NCBI RefSeq assembly: GCF_049445995.1
Contig: NZ_JBMSDZ010000007.1
Span: 62,001 to 126,000 of the forward strand
Source of the DNA: Dyella_A sp049445995
GTDB lineage: Bacteria; Pseudomonadota; Gammaproteobacteria; Xanthomonadales; Rhodanobacteraceae
DNA: 64,000 bases
Direction: 5' to 3'
Below are positions 24,661 to 33,411 of the stretch, one piece after another; the first letter of the stretch is position 1; the number at the start of each line of letters is the position of its first letter. The position numbers were made by a program, and so were the translations under genes. The notes beneath the pieces are model-generated. The model had not been told where the DNA came from and did no database searches. It worked only from the letters and a program-made list of their open reading frames with translations.

Positions 24661-27600
24661 CCGGCACCGCCGAACACGCCGCAGCGCTGGACTGGACCCG
24701 GCTGCAGCTGGCCGGCGACGGCCGCACCCTGATCGAGGCCAGCGCCGGCACGGGCAAGACCTGGACCATCGCCGTGCTCTACCTGCGCCTGCTGCTGGAG
24801 CAGGGCCTGAGCCCGCGCGCCATCGTGGTCACCACCTTCACCGACGCCGCGGCGCAGGAGCTGCGCGAGCGCCTGCGCGCCAAACTGGTGTGGGGCGAGA
24901 TGGCCGCGGCGGACTGGCAGGCCGGCATCGACGCGGCGAACGTCGGGCCCGACCTCACATGGCTGCAGGCGCGCTGGCAGGACGATCCGGCACAGGCCGA
25001 ACGCGACCGCCTGCGCCTGCGCCTCGCCCAGGCCGAGCTGGATCTGGCCCCGGTCGGCACCATCCACAGCCTGTGCCGGCGCATCCTCACCGACTACCCG
25101 TTCGAGAGCGGCACCGGCTTCCAGCTGGGCGAGATGGTCTCGTCCGAGGCGCTGCTCGATGAATGGTCGGCCGACCTGTGGCGGCGACTGCAGCAGGGCG
25201 ATGTCGCGGTGCCGGAGGCGCCGGACAAGCTCGCCACCCTGCGTCGCCAGCTCAAGGCTTATTTGCAGCCCGGCGTGGCGCTGTGGGCGCCCGACGCAGC
25301 GTGCCTGGAGGCTGAACTGCCGGCGTCACAGGCCGAGGCGCTGGAGAGTTTCGCTGCCGACAAGGCGAACTTTCTGCCACGCAAGACCGCGCTGAAGGGC
25401 GCGCTGCGGGCGCTGGCGCAGTGGCTGCGCGATCGCGGCGAGCCGCCCAAGGCCTCGGTGATCGCCCACCTGCTTGCGGCCGAAGCGGGTGCCCACGAAC
25501 AACTTTCCGCCGATGCCCTGGTCGCCCCGGCCACGCGTGACCTGCTCGCCTTCGCCGCCCGCGCCAGCCGTCTGTTCGAGTACGCCGCCAAGGCCGACGA
25601 AGTACGCGCCTGGCAGGGCTGGTTGGCGCAGGTGCAGGCCTGGCGCGAGGAACGCCTCGCCGCGCGCGGCCAGCTCAGTTACGACGAGCTGATCGCCCGC
25701 GTCGGCAGCGCGCTCGCTCGCGAGGACCGTGCGCTGGCCGACCGGCTGTTCGCCGCCTGGCCGGTGGCGCTGGTGGACGAGTTCCAGGATACCGACGGCC
25801 AGCAGTACGACATCCTGCGCGCGATCTACAGCGACGGCGGCGGCGCGGCGCGCGGGCGGCTGGTGATGATCGGCGACCCCAAGCAGGCGATCTACCGCTT
25901 CCGCGGCGGCGACATCCACACCTACCTGCGCGCCGCCGACGGCGCCGATGAGGTGCTGCGGCTGGACATCAACCACCGTTCCTCGCGCGCCATGGTCGCG
26001 GCGCTGAACCAGTTCTACGCCGCGGCCGGCGAGGTGCTGAGCGCGGACCCGGACGGTCGCATCCGCGTCGAGCCGGTCAAGGCCAGCGGTCGTCGCGACG
26101 ACGCGCCGTACACCGTCGACGGCGCGCCGCTGGCGCAGCCGCTGCAGTTGCATTGGCAGCCGGACTATCCCGCGTCGGTGCCCGCGCGCTCGCGCGAGGC
26201 GCTGGATGCCTGCGCGCGGCAGATCGCCGAGCTGCTGGCCTCCGGCCGCCACCGCATCGGCGACCGCGCGGTGCAGCCGGGCGACATCGCCGTGCTGCTG
26301 CCCGGCAACCACGACATCACCGAGCTGCGCGCGCGGCTGCAGCGGCTGGGCGTGCCCTGCGTGGGTGCGGGTCGCTCCAGCGTGTTCGCGCTGGACGTGG
26401 CGCGTGAGCTGCAGATCCTGCTCTACGGCATCGATCACGCCAGTGACGAGGGGGCGCTGCGCGCGGCGCTGGCGACACGGCTGTATGGGCTCACGTTTCA
26501 ACGGCTCAAGGCGCTGCGCGAGCAGCCGGAGGCGTGGCTCGACTACGAGCAGCAGTTCCAGCAGTGGCGAGCGCGCTGGCAGCGCGAGGGCGTGCTGTCG
26601 GTGGTGCGCGCGTTGATCGAACACGCCGCGCCCGCGCTGCTGGCCGGCGACGACGGCGAGCGCACCCTCACCGACCTGCGTCACCTGGGCGAACTGCTGC
26701 AGGCGCAGTCCGAGCAACTGCACGGCAGCGAGCAGCTGCTGGCCTGGTTCGCCCGCCAGCGCGAGGGCGAGGCCGCCGGCGGCGAGGCGGCGGACGAGCA
26801 GCAGCTGCGCATCGAATCCGACGCCCGGCGCGTGCGCCTGATGACCCTGCACGCGAGCAAGGGGCTGGAGTTCAACCTGGTGTTCCTGCCGCTGATGTGG
26901 GACCACACGCGCAACGCCAACGACACCTTGCCGGTGATCGACGAGCCGCTGTGCGGTCGGCGCGTGATCGGCTTCGGCAAGGCGGCCAGGGCGCAGTATG
27001 ACCGCGAGGGCCAGGACGAGCGCTTCCGCGTGCTCTACGTGGCGCTGACCCGCGCCGTTCACGCCTGCCATGTCTACGTGCTGCCGCCGGATCGCCCGAA
27101 GCAGGCCAACAGCGACAAGCCGGCGGGCGATCCCGAACGCGCGCCACTGGACGTGTCGATCGGGCGCCTGCTCGCCGCGCGGGCGGCCGGCCTCGACCTC
27201 GCCGCAGCGGCACCGCAGCTGGGCTGGTCCGCCGACGGCTGGCCGTGGCGCGCCGGCCGGCTCGCGCTGGAGGCGCCGCCGGAAGGTCCGCGCATCGCGC
27301 GCCGGGAGCCGCCGCCGCATCCCGATGCCCGCGTCTACAGCTTCTCCACCCTGGTCCGCGGTGCCCACGCCGGCACGCTGGAAGACGCCGCCGCCAGCGA
27401 CGAGGTGCCGCTGACCGACGAACTCGCCGAGGCGCTGGACGGAGCGCTGCCCGCCGCCGAGCCGGCATCGCCGCATCCGGAGCTGCAGGCGCTGGCGGCG
27501 ATCCGCGGCGCCGACATCGGCAACGCGCTGCACGCGATGTTCGAGCACCGCACCATCGGCGAGCCGATGACCCGCCAGCTCGTCCTGATCGACCGCGAGC

Positions 27601-28205
27601 TCGGCGACGCCGGCGTGCCGCTGGACCCGCGCGAGCGCCCGGCGCTGATCGACCGCATCGCGCGGCGATTGCAGGCCAACCTGGAAGCCGAGCTGCTGCC
27701 CGGCCTGCGGCTCGGTGAGCTGCCGCCGCAGCGCCAGCTGGCCGAGATGGAATTCCACTATGTGCTCGACGCCGCCTCGGTGGCCGCGCTGCGCGAAGCC
27801 TGCGCACGCCACGGCGAGCCGGCGCTGGTGCCGTTCACCGCGGTCAACCGGCTGCGCGGGCGGATGACCGGCAAGATCGACCTGATCCTCGAACACGAGG
27901 GCCGCTTCCACGTGCTCGACTACAAGAGCAACTACCTCGGCGACCGTCTGGACGGCTATACGCCCGACGCGCTGCGCGTGGCGATGGATGCCCACCAGTA
28001 CCGCTTCCAGGCGCTGCTCTACACCGTGGCGGTGGACCGCATGCTGCGCCAGCGCCTGCCCGGCTATCGGCGCGACCGGCACCTGGGCGAGGCGATCTAC
28101 CTGTTCGTGCGCGCGGTGGGGCTGGCGCCGCGCTCCGGCATCTGGCGCCACCGCTTCGACGATGCGCTGGTCGACATGGCAGACAGGGTGCTTGCCGGAT
28201 TATGA
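24657..28205 (+). CDS. recB: Exodeoxyribonuclease V beta subunit RecB, 1182 aa
   Basis: RecB is the 3'-5' helicase and the only nuclease of RecBCD. UvrD-type motifs are in order: Walker A EASAGTGKTWTIAVLY near residue 30, Walker B ALVDEFQDTDGQQYDILRAI near 372, motif III GDPKQAIYRFRGGDIHTY, motif V LMTLHASKGLEFNLVFLP, and the VLYVALTRA motif VI. The C-terminal nuclease retains the catalytic Asp and Lys in KIDLILEHEGRFHVLDYKSN. Its start overlaps recC. Unusually, recD does not follow directly: after 55 AT-rich bases comes an unrelated ATPase gene. Confidence 0.95.
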   Translation: MTGTAEHAAALDWTRLQLAGDGRTLIEASAGTGKTWTIAVLYLRLLLEQGLSPRAIVVTTFTDAAAQELRERLRAKLVWGEMAAADWQAGIDAANVGPDLTWLQARWQDDPAQAERDRLRLRLAQAELDLAPVGTIHSLCRRILTDYPFESGTGFQLGEMVSSEALLDEWSADLWRRLQQGDVAVPEAPDKLATLRRQLKAYLQPGVALWAPDAACLEAELPASQAEALESFAADKANFLPRKTALKGALRALAQWLRDRGEPPKASVIAHLLAAEAGAHEQLSADALVAPATRDLLAFAARASRLFEYAAKADEVRAWQGWLAQVQAWREERLAARGQLSYDELIARVGSALAREDRALADRLFAAWPVALVDEFQDTDGQQYDILRAIYSDGGGAARGRLVMIGDPKQAIYRFRGGDIHTYLRAADGADEVLRLDINHRSSRAMVAALNQFYAAAGEVLSADPDGRIRVEPVKASGRRDDAPYTVDGAPLAQPLQLHWQPDYPASVPARSREALDACARQIAELLASGRHRIGDRAVQPGDIAVLLPGNHDITELRARLQRLGVPCVGAGRSSVFALDVARELQILLYGIDHASDEGALRAALATRLYGLTFQRLKALREQPEAWLDYEQQFQQWRARWQREGVLSVVRALIEHAAPALLAGDDGERTLTDLRHLGELLQAQSEQLHGSEQLLAWFARQREGEAAGGEAADEQQLRIESDARRVRLMTLHASKGLEFNLVFLPLMWDHTRNANDTLPVIDEPLCGRRVIGFGKAARAQYDREGQDERFRVLYVALTRAVHACHVYVLPPDRPKQANSDKPAGDPERAPLDVSIGRLLAARAAGLDLAAAAPQLGWSADGWPWRAGRLALEAPPEGPRIARREPPPHPDARVYSFSTLVRGAHAGTLEDAAASDEVPLTDELAEALDGALPAAEPASPHPELQALAAIRGADIGNALHAMFEHRTIGEPMTRQLVLIDRELGDAGVPLDPRERPALIDRIARRLQANLEAELLPGLRLGELPPQRQLAEMEFHYVLDAASVAALREACARHGEPALVPFTAVNRLRGRMTGKIDLILEHEGRFHVLDYKSNYLGDRLDGYTPDALRVAMDAHQYRFQALLYTVAVDRMLRQRLPGYRRDRHLGEAIYLFVRAVGLAPRSGIWRHRFDDALVDMADRVLAGL

Positions 28206-28260
28206 TTTATTATGAATGAAAACATAAATTATGCATTCGCCATGATTGGGGGATAAAAGC

Positions 28261-29427
28261 ATGATGCACTTCCCGCGAACTGCCTTGGCCACAGAGCTGG
28301 CAAGCGCCATCCAGGGCAGGAATCTGTTCGGCGACGCCCACAACGGCTTGTTTCTCGCCGCGCCCAGGCGCACCGGAAAGTCCACGTTTCTGAAGGAGGA
28401 TCTGAAGCCGGAGTTGGAGCGCCAGGGATTGGTCGTGGTCTATGTGGACCTCTGGTCCGACCAGCGACGCGATCCTGGAAACCTGATTTCAGATGCCGTC
28501 GGTCATGCCCTGGACATGTACCTCGGCATGGTCGCGAAGACGGCCAAAGCGGCCGGCCTGGAGAGCATCAGCATCGTCGGTGCCTTGAAGATCGACACGA
28601 GCAAGATCGGCCGCATTGACGGCATGACGTTGTCTGAAGCGCTTCGCGTGCTGCATGAGGCGGCCAGAAAGCCCGTCGTGCTCGTGATCGATGAAGCCCA
28701 GCATGCGTTGACCAGTGAAGTGGGCGAAGCCGTCATGGCCGCGCTGAAATCAGCCCGAGACCAGCTCAATGCCCCCGGCAGGGTCGATCTGATGCTGGTG
28801 ATGTCCGGTTCGGACAGGGACAAGCTGCTGCGACTGGTGAACAGCAACAGCGCGCCGTTTTACGGCTCGCAGGTCCAGAAGATGCCGGTGCTGGGCGACG
28901 ACTTCATCGAGCACGTCGTGAGTCTGATCGAGAAACAGCGGCCGGAACTGCGGCCCGCCAACGGAGCTCTGCTCGCGAAGGCCTTCGCGCGATTCGGTCA
29001 CCGCCCCCAGTTTTTCCTGGCGGCGCTCGGCGAGGCCCTCAGCCCCTTCTCGGGTTTCGAAGGGCGCTTCGAAGACGCGGTCATCGCTGCCGCAGAGCTT
29101 CGCCAGAAGGACGATGAAGCCCGGATGGAATCCGAATATCTCGGATTGAGGCCGCTGGAGCGTGCGGTGCTGTGGCGACTGCTCGAGCAGGAACACCGCT
29201 TTCGTCCTTACGACGCGGATGCACTGCGCTTCTACCAGCACAAAACAGGCCAGAAAATCACGGCCCAGAAGGCGCAGACCGCACTGGAAAGCCTGCGGCA
29301 ACATCAGCCGCCGATGGTCTGGAAATCCGCGCGCAGCGAGTACGCCGTCGACGACGCTGCCATGCACCGTTGGTACCGCGACCGCACCGACGCGGGAACA
29401 TGGCCACCGAACGATCCGACCGCATGA
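28261..29427 (+). CDS. AAA ATPase inserted between recB and recD, 388 aa
   Basis: A P-loop ATPase of the archaeal-type/AAA_22-like kind: Walker A LFLAAPRRTGKSTFLK near residue 38, Walker B PVVLVIDEAQHAL near 140, then a sensor-like LMLVMSGSDRDKLLRLV with Ser/Asp. The C-terminal third (about 280-388) is a winged-helix-like region (RPLERAVLWRLLEQEHRF, then SARSEYAVDDAAMHRW). The ATG at 28261 has a GGGGG ribosome site. A preceding 55-base AT-rich spacer and lower GC than recB and recD suggest transfer. Its stop overlaps the recD start (ATGA), so recD translation is probably coupled to it. I do not recognise a named defence family. Confidence 0.8.
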   Translation: MMHFPRTALATELASAIQGRNLFGDAHNGLFLAAPRRTGKSTFLKEDLKPELERQGLVVVYVDLWSDQRRDPGNLISDAVGHALDMYLGMVAKTAKAAGLESISIVGALKIDTSKIGRIDGMTLSEALRVLHEAARKPVVLVIDEAQHALTSEVGEAVMAALKSARDQLNAPGRVDLMLVMSGSDRDKLLRLVNSNSAPFYGSQVQKMPVLGDDFIEHVVSLIEKQRPELRPANGALLAKAFARFGHRPQFFLAALGEALSPFSGFEGRFEDAVIAAAELRQKDDEARMESEYLGLRPLERAVLWRLLEQEHRFRPYDADALRFYQHKTGQKITAQKAQTALESLRQHQPPMVWKSARSEYAVDDAAMHRWYRDRTDAGTWPPNDPTA

Positions 29428-31223
29428 GCGCCTACCGTTTCGTGCCCTCGCCGCTGGAACTGACCGATGCACCGTGGCGTCCGCTCGACCGCGCCGTGCT
29501 GCGCTGGACCCTGGGCCACGGCGGCTCGCCGCTGCTGGCCAAGGTCGTCGCCTGGGCCAGCTACGCCGACGGCGAGGGCGATACCGCGCTGCCGCTGGCG
29601 GGCGAGGGCGCCGGTCGCCACGGCATGCCGCGACCGGACGCCGAGGCGCTCGCTGCCCTGCGCGCCGAGCCGCTGGTCGGCGACGGCCGCGCGCCGACGC
29701 CGTACGTGATCGACGCCGACGACCGCTTCTACCTTTGGCGCAACCACGCGCACGAGGTCGCTGTGGCGAACGCGGTGCGCACGCGACGCGACGCGGCCGT
29801 GCCCGCGCCGGCCGACGATGAGCTGGTGGACATGCTGTTCCACGGCGACCGCTCCGACGCCGTGCAGCGCCAGCGCGACGCGGTGGCCGCGGTCGCCGGG
29901 CACAAGCTGTTCGTGCTCACCGGCGGTCCCGGCACCGGCAAGACCACCACCGTGCTGCGCATGCTGCTCGCCCTGCAGCGACAGGCGGCGGGTGCCGCGC
30001 TGTCGATCCAGGTCGCCGCGCCCACCGGCAAGGCCGCGCAGCGGCTGGTGCAGTCGCTGCGGCAGGGCAAGCAGGCGCTGGCCGCGCGGCTCGACGACAG
30101 CTGGAATGCCGCGCTGGCGGCGATCCCCGACAGCGAGGCGCTGACCCTGCATCGCCTGCTCGGCTACGACCCGCGCCGCAACCGCTTCACCCGCGATGCG
30201 GCGCATCCGCTGGCCGCCGACGTGGTGGTGGTGGACGAGGCCTCGATGGTCGACCTGGCCCTGCTGCGCGCTCTGCTCGACGCGGTGCGGCCGCAGGCCA
30301 CGCTGATCCTGGTGGGCGATGCCGACCAGCTCACCTCGGTGGCTGCCGGCTCGGTGCTGATGGATCTGGTGACCGCGTTCGAGGCCGATCCGCGCGGTGA
30401 TCTGATACGGCTGGAGCACAGCTTCCGCGCCGAGCGGCAGCTGGTGCCGATCAACCAGGCCGTGCGACGGGGCGACGAAGGCGCGTTGCGCGAGGCGATG
30501 AGCGCCGCCGGCGACGACGCGCGCTGGCGCGAGATCGCCGACGCCGCGGCGCTGCGCCGCGCGCTGGCCGGCTGGTGCGACGCCTTGGCCGCGTTGTCGA
30601 TCCGTCCCGCGCTGCCGCCGCGCGACGAGGCCAATGCCGAGGCGCGGGCGGCGGTGGCGGTGCAGGCGCTGCGCGCCCTGGCGCAGCGCCAGCTGCTGTC
30701 GGCGCTGCGCGAGGACGTCTTCGGCGCGCTCGCCCTCAACGGCTGGATCGAGCAGCGCCTGAAACAGCTCTGGAACGTGCCGCCGGACCGCCACTGGTAC
30801 GCCGGCCGCGCCGTGCTGGTGACCCGCAACGACTACGCCGCGCGCCTGTACAACGGCGACGTCGGGCTGTGCCTGGCCGAGCCGGACGGTTCGCTGCGCG
30901 TGTGGTTCGAGACGGTGGACGAGCACGGCCGCGCCAGCGCGCGCAGCTTCGCCCCCGGCACGCTGCCGCCGCACGAGGGCGGCTTCGCCATCACCGTGCA
31001 CAAGAGCCAGGGCTCCGAATACGACCTCGCCGCCGTGCTGCTGCCGCCCGATCCCGAACACCGCCTGCTGTCGCGCCAGCTGCTCTACACCGGCTTGTCG
31101 CGGGCGAAGCGGCGGGTCGAACTGTGGGGTACGGCGCAGGCGGTCGCCGCCGCGCTGGATCGACCGGTGCAGCGCGCGGGCGGGTTGGCGGAGAGGTTGT
31201 TGCGGGAGGACGGCGGGTGCTGA
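29424..31223 (+). CDS. recD: Exodeoxyribonuclease V alpha subunit RecD, 599 aa
   Basis: RecD is the 5'-3' SF1B helicase of RecBCD. The Walker A motif is FVLTGGPGTGKTTTVLRML, the Walker B is DVVVVDEASMVDLALL, then LILVGDADQLTSVAAGSVL, and motifs V and VI are FAITVHKSQGSEYD and LLYTGLSRAKRRVELWG. The N-terminal helical domain that docks on RecC is present. Length is normal. The ATG overlaps the stop of the inserted ATPase gene. Translation of recD therefore likely depends on the ATPase gene rather than directly on recB, which is atypical. Confidence 0.94.
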   Translation: MSAYRFVPSPLELTDAPWRPLDRAVLRWTLGHGGSPLLAKVVAWASYADGEGDTALPLAGEGAGRHGMPRPDAEALAALRAEPLVGDGRAPTPYVIDADDRFYLWRNHAHEVAVANAVRTRRDAAVPAPADDELVDMLFHGDRSDAVQRQRDAVAAVAGHKLFVLTGGPGTGKTTTVLRMLLALQRQAAGAALSIQVAAPTGKAAQRLVQSLRQGKQALAARLDDSWNAALAAIPDSEALTLHRLLGYDPRRNRFTRDAAHPLAADVVVVDEASMVDLALLRALLDAVRPQATLILVGDADQLTSVAAGSVLMDLVTAFEADPRGDLIRLEHSFRAERQLVPINQAVRRGDEGALREAMSAAGDDARWREIADAAALRRALAGWCDALAALSIRPALPPRDEANAEARAAVAVQALRALAQRQLLSALREDVFGALALNGWIEQRLKQLWNVPPDRHWYAGRAVLVTRNDYAARLYNGDVGLCLAEPDGSLRVWFETVDEHGRASARSFAPGTLPPHEGGFAITVHKSQGSEYDLAAVLLPPDPEHRLLSRQLLYTGLSRAKRRVELWGTAQAVAAALDRPVQRAGGLAERLLREDGGC

Positions 31224-31287
31224 GCGGCTGTTGCGTGGGGGCATAGCGTGCGCCCTGTGTTCGAACGGCTCTGGGCTCTGTAGCTAC

Positions 31288-31421
31288 ATCTTTCGCGCAC
31301 AGGGTGCGCTCCTACAAAGCGGGCCGCTGTAGGAGCGCACCCTGTGCGCGATTCGCCGCTGTGCGCGATTCGCCGCTGTGCGCGATTCGCCGGGTCGGTC
31401 GCCCACAGGGTGGGCTCCTAC
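31288..31421. repeat. Palindromic repeat family A arms with an internal 17-bp tandem triplication
   Basis: An inverted arm (about 31289-31312) is followed by a forward arm starting near 31330, and a diverged inverted arm ends near 31421 (GCCCACAGGGTGGGCTCCTA). Inside, the 17-bp unit CTGTGCGCGATTCGCCG is repeated three times perfectly (31342-31358, 31359-31375, 31376-31392). The element fills the gap between recD and the convergent amidase gene. Confidence 0.85.
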
Positions 31422-31445
31422 AGATCGACGGCGGGTTGGGCGTTC

Positions 31446-32252
31446 TCAGCCGTCGCCAGCGACGTCCGGCACCACGGGCGCCGCACACGCGTTGCCGCCG
31501 CCGTCGATCTGCTGCGCGAGGTTGTAGAGAATCCGCGCATCCTCGGCATCCAGCGTCTCGCCCTGCATCGCGCGGAAGTGGTGGTGGAACGAGCGCACCG
31601 CGCCCGGGCGATCGTCCAGCGGATAGCCGACCACGGCCAGCGCCATCCACGGGTCGAAGCCGGCGGGCGGATCGCACAGCGGCCCCTTCGGCCACCGGCC
31701 GAAGCCGGCCTGGGCCAGCGTGGCCCAGGGGAAGTACGGGCCGGGGTCGTCCTTGCGCGTGGGCGCCAGGTCCTCGTGGCCGATGACCTGCGTGGGCGGG
31801 ATGCTCAGCCGCGTGGTGAGGTCGCCGAGCAGGCGCAGCAGGCTGCCGATCTGCGCCGGGGCGAACGGCGAATGGCCGTCGTTGTCCAGCTCGATGCCGA
31901 TCGAGGCGGAGTTGAGGTCGGTGATGGTGCCCCAGCGGCCGCCGCCGGCATGCCAGGCGCGCAGCGGGTCGCTGACCAGCTGGTAGATGTGGCCGTCCCT
32001 GCCGATCAGATAGTGCGCGCTGACCGGGCCGCCGCTGTTGCGCGTGCGCAGGGTGTCCAGCGCCTGCTGCGCCGAGTCCTCGTCGGTGAAGTGCACCACG
32101 ATCAGCACCGGCCGGCGGATGTCGTGGTTGGGCGAGGGCACCCAGGTCGCCAGTGGATTGCGCGGCGGCGCGTGCGCGCAGGCGCCGAGCAGGGCGATGC
32201 CGACGAGCAGGCCGAGCTGGCGGATCGTACGAGGCAGGAGCGAGCGGGACAT
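31446..32252 (-). CDS. N-acetylmuramoyl-L-alanine amidase, AmiD-like lipoprotein, 268 aa
   Basis: An amidase_2 (AmpD/AmiD-type) zinc enzyme that cuts the bond between MurNAc and the stem peptide. The N-terminus carries a lipoprotein signal (LLVGIALLGAC, lipobox Cys near residue 25), which places it in an envelope membrane, as for AmiD. The catalytic domain shows a zinc His in LIVVHFTDED, then SAHYLIGRDGHIYQLV, HAGGGRWG and the second His in VIGHEDLAPTRKDDPGPYF. The ATG at 32252 is preferred over an upstream one at 32303 because of an AAGGA ribosome site. It starts muropeptide breakdown in this cluster. Confidence 0.9.
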   Translation of the reverse strand: MSRSLLPRTIRQLGLLVGIALLGACAHAPPRNPLATWVPSPNHDIRRPVLIVVHFTDEDSAQQALDTLRTRNSGGPVSAHYLIGRDGHIYQLVSDPLRAWHAGGGRWGTITDLNSASIGIELDNDGHSPFAPAQIGSLLRLLGDLTTRLSIPPTQVIGHEDLAPTRKDDPGPYFPWATLAQAGFGRWPKGPLCDPPAGFDPWMALAVVGYPLDDRPGAVRSFHHHFRAMQGETLDAEDARILYNLAQQIDGGGNACAAPVVPDVAGDG

Positions 32253-32299
32253 CGATGGAGCTTTCCTTCGGGCGTGCATCAAGTGCGTTGAGCGCGTCG

Positions 32300-32443
32300 T
32301 CAATCGACGAGCCAGGGCTGCGCGATCCTCGGCACGGTCTGGTACGACTCGGGGTCGTTGCGGTTGGTCAGCAGGATCACGGTGAGGTGCCGCTTGGGCC
32401 AGCGCACGATCACGTTGCGGAAACCCACCAACACACGGTACAT
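32300..32443 (-). pseudogene. C-terminal fragment of a serine hydrolase (beta-lactamase family), 47 codons
   Basis: The short frame MYRVLVGFRNVIVRWPKRHL followed by TVILLTNRNDPESY resembles the last 40 residues of class C beta-lactamase-type serine hydrolases, where the conserved strand before the C-terminal helix reads like LTVILLTNRND. No SxxK or YxN motif can lie in so short a frame, so it is a leftover or a tiny orphan gene. It does have a ribosome-site-like GGAGCAACGAGC before the ATG. It lies downstream of a family A repeat. Confidence 0.5.
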
Positions 32444-32494
32444 GCTCGTTGCTCCTTGGTTATTGGTCAGACCGCCGGCCTGCCGTCCGGCCCG

Positions 32495-32567
32495 TAGGAG
32501 CGCACCCTGTGCGCGATGCTCCGATCCTGAATCGGAGCAAGAGCATCGCGCACAGGGTGCGCTCCTA
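32495..32567. repeat. Dispersed palindromic repeat family A, full inverted pair
   Basis: A forward arm (TAGGAGCGCACCCTGTGCGC) and its inverted copy surround a short centre that is itself imperfectly palindromic (GATGCTCCGATCC and GGAGCAAGAGCATC). It ends 10 bases before the VanX-like stop codon. Confidence 0.9.
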
Positions 32568-32577
32568 CGGGTGATCC

Positions 32578-33411
32578 CTACCGGATCGGCACGTCGTACA
32601 TCGTGTGCGGCGTGGGTTCGGGCTGGAAGGTGTAGTGCCACCACTCCATCGGATAGTTGCGGAAACCCTCGCGCGCCATCGCCTGGAGCAGGCGCTGGCG
32701 GTTCGCGCGTTGCGCGGCGGTGATGCCCGGATGGTCGGTGTTGGCGCGCGGTCCGAACCAGTCGAAGCCGGTGCCCATGTCCAGCGGTTTGCAATGGCGA
32801 TCGTGCGCGTCGCACTGCTCCATGGTCAGGTCGGCGGTGGCGCCGCGGCTGTGGCCGGAGACCGGGGCGATGTAGTCGCCGAGCAGTTTCGACTTGTCGA
32901 GGTTCGGGTAATGCGTGGCCTTGGTGGACTGGTCGGACAGGTCGTGCGCCCAGCGCACGAAGTCGGCCACGGCGCGCGTCGGGCGATAGCAGTCCCAGAT
33001 CCGCAGGCGCGCGTGTTCGCGGCGCAGGTCGCGCTCGACGCGCGCCAGCGCCTCGGCGACGGGTTTCAGCAGCAGGCACTTCGGCGCGGCGTAGCCGTCC
33101 ACCGGGCGACCGACGAAGTTGTCGTGCCCGGCGTACTTGATGTCCTGGTGGATGTCCGGCACGAGGATGCGGATGTCGACCAGGTGCGCACCGGCGGCCG
33201 TCCTGGCGGGGGAGCGCGTGACGGGCTGGTTGGCGCAGACCGGCGGGATGGCGATCAACAGGGCCCACGTGATCGTGTAGGAGCGCACCCTGTGCGCGAA
33301 TGCTCTTCGCTCTGATGGGAAGCCGGAGCAAGAGCATTCGCGCACAGGGTGCGCTCCTACAGGGGTTCGATGAGAGATGGGCGGCAGGCCGCGAACGGTT
33401 CGGTGCGTCAT
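32578..33411 (-). CDS. VanX/DdpX-like D-alanyl-D-alanine dipeptidase, secreted, 277 aa
   Basis: Peptidase M15D zinc enzyme: the first zinc His and Asp are in VSGHSRGATADLTME, and the catalytic Glu and third zinc ligand are in MEWWHYTF. The substrate-binding region IWDCYRPTRAV is present. The hydrophobic core of a signal peptide, WALLIAIPPVCA, predicts export. The ATG at 33411 overlaps the stop of the upstream serine hydrolase (ATGA) and has a GGAG site. Between this start and the signal core, an 84-base family A repeat is read in frame. No ATG or GTG lies between the repeat and the signal core, only a weak TTG at 33258. Confidence 0.88.
   Translation of the reverse strand: MTHRTVRGLPPISHRTPVGAHPVRECSCSGFPSERRAFAHRVRSYTITWALLIAIPPVCANQPVTRSPARTAAGAHLVDIRILVPDIHQDIKYAGHDNFVGRPVDGYAAPKCLLLKPVAEALARVERDLRREHARLRIWDCYRPTRAVADFVRWAHDLSDQSTKATHYPNLDKSKLLGDYIAPVSGHSRGATADLTMEQCDAHDRHCKPLDMGTGFDWFGPRANTDHPGITAAQRANRQRLLQAMAREGFRNYPMEWWHYTFQPEPTPHTMYDVPIR
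33277..33360. repeat. Family A palindromic repeat inside the VanX-like leader coding region
   Basis: A full inverted pair of arms, GTAG to CTAC, spans 84 bases, exactly 28 codons, and is open in the VanX-like frame. It lies between the first 17 codons and the signal-peptide core. Confidence 0.88.

Noticed and set aside
25326..28151. Long open frame antisense to recB
   Set aside because: Same reason: a by-product of high GC codon bias; recB motifs are clear on the plus strand.
32578..33258. TTG at 33258 as the true start of the VanX-like gene
   Set aside because: It would cut into the signal-peptide core and lacks a ribosome site; the ATG at 33411 overlaps the upstream stop and has one, although this remains unproven.
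31288..33360. Possible CRISPR array from clustered repeats
   Set aside because: Arms are inverted pairs with variable spacing and intervening genes, not direct repeats with uniform spacers, and no cas gene is near.
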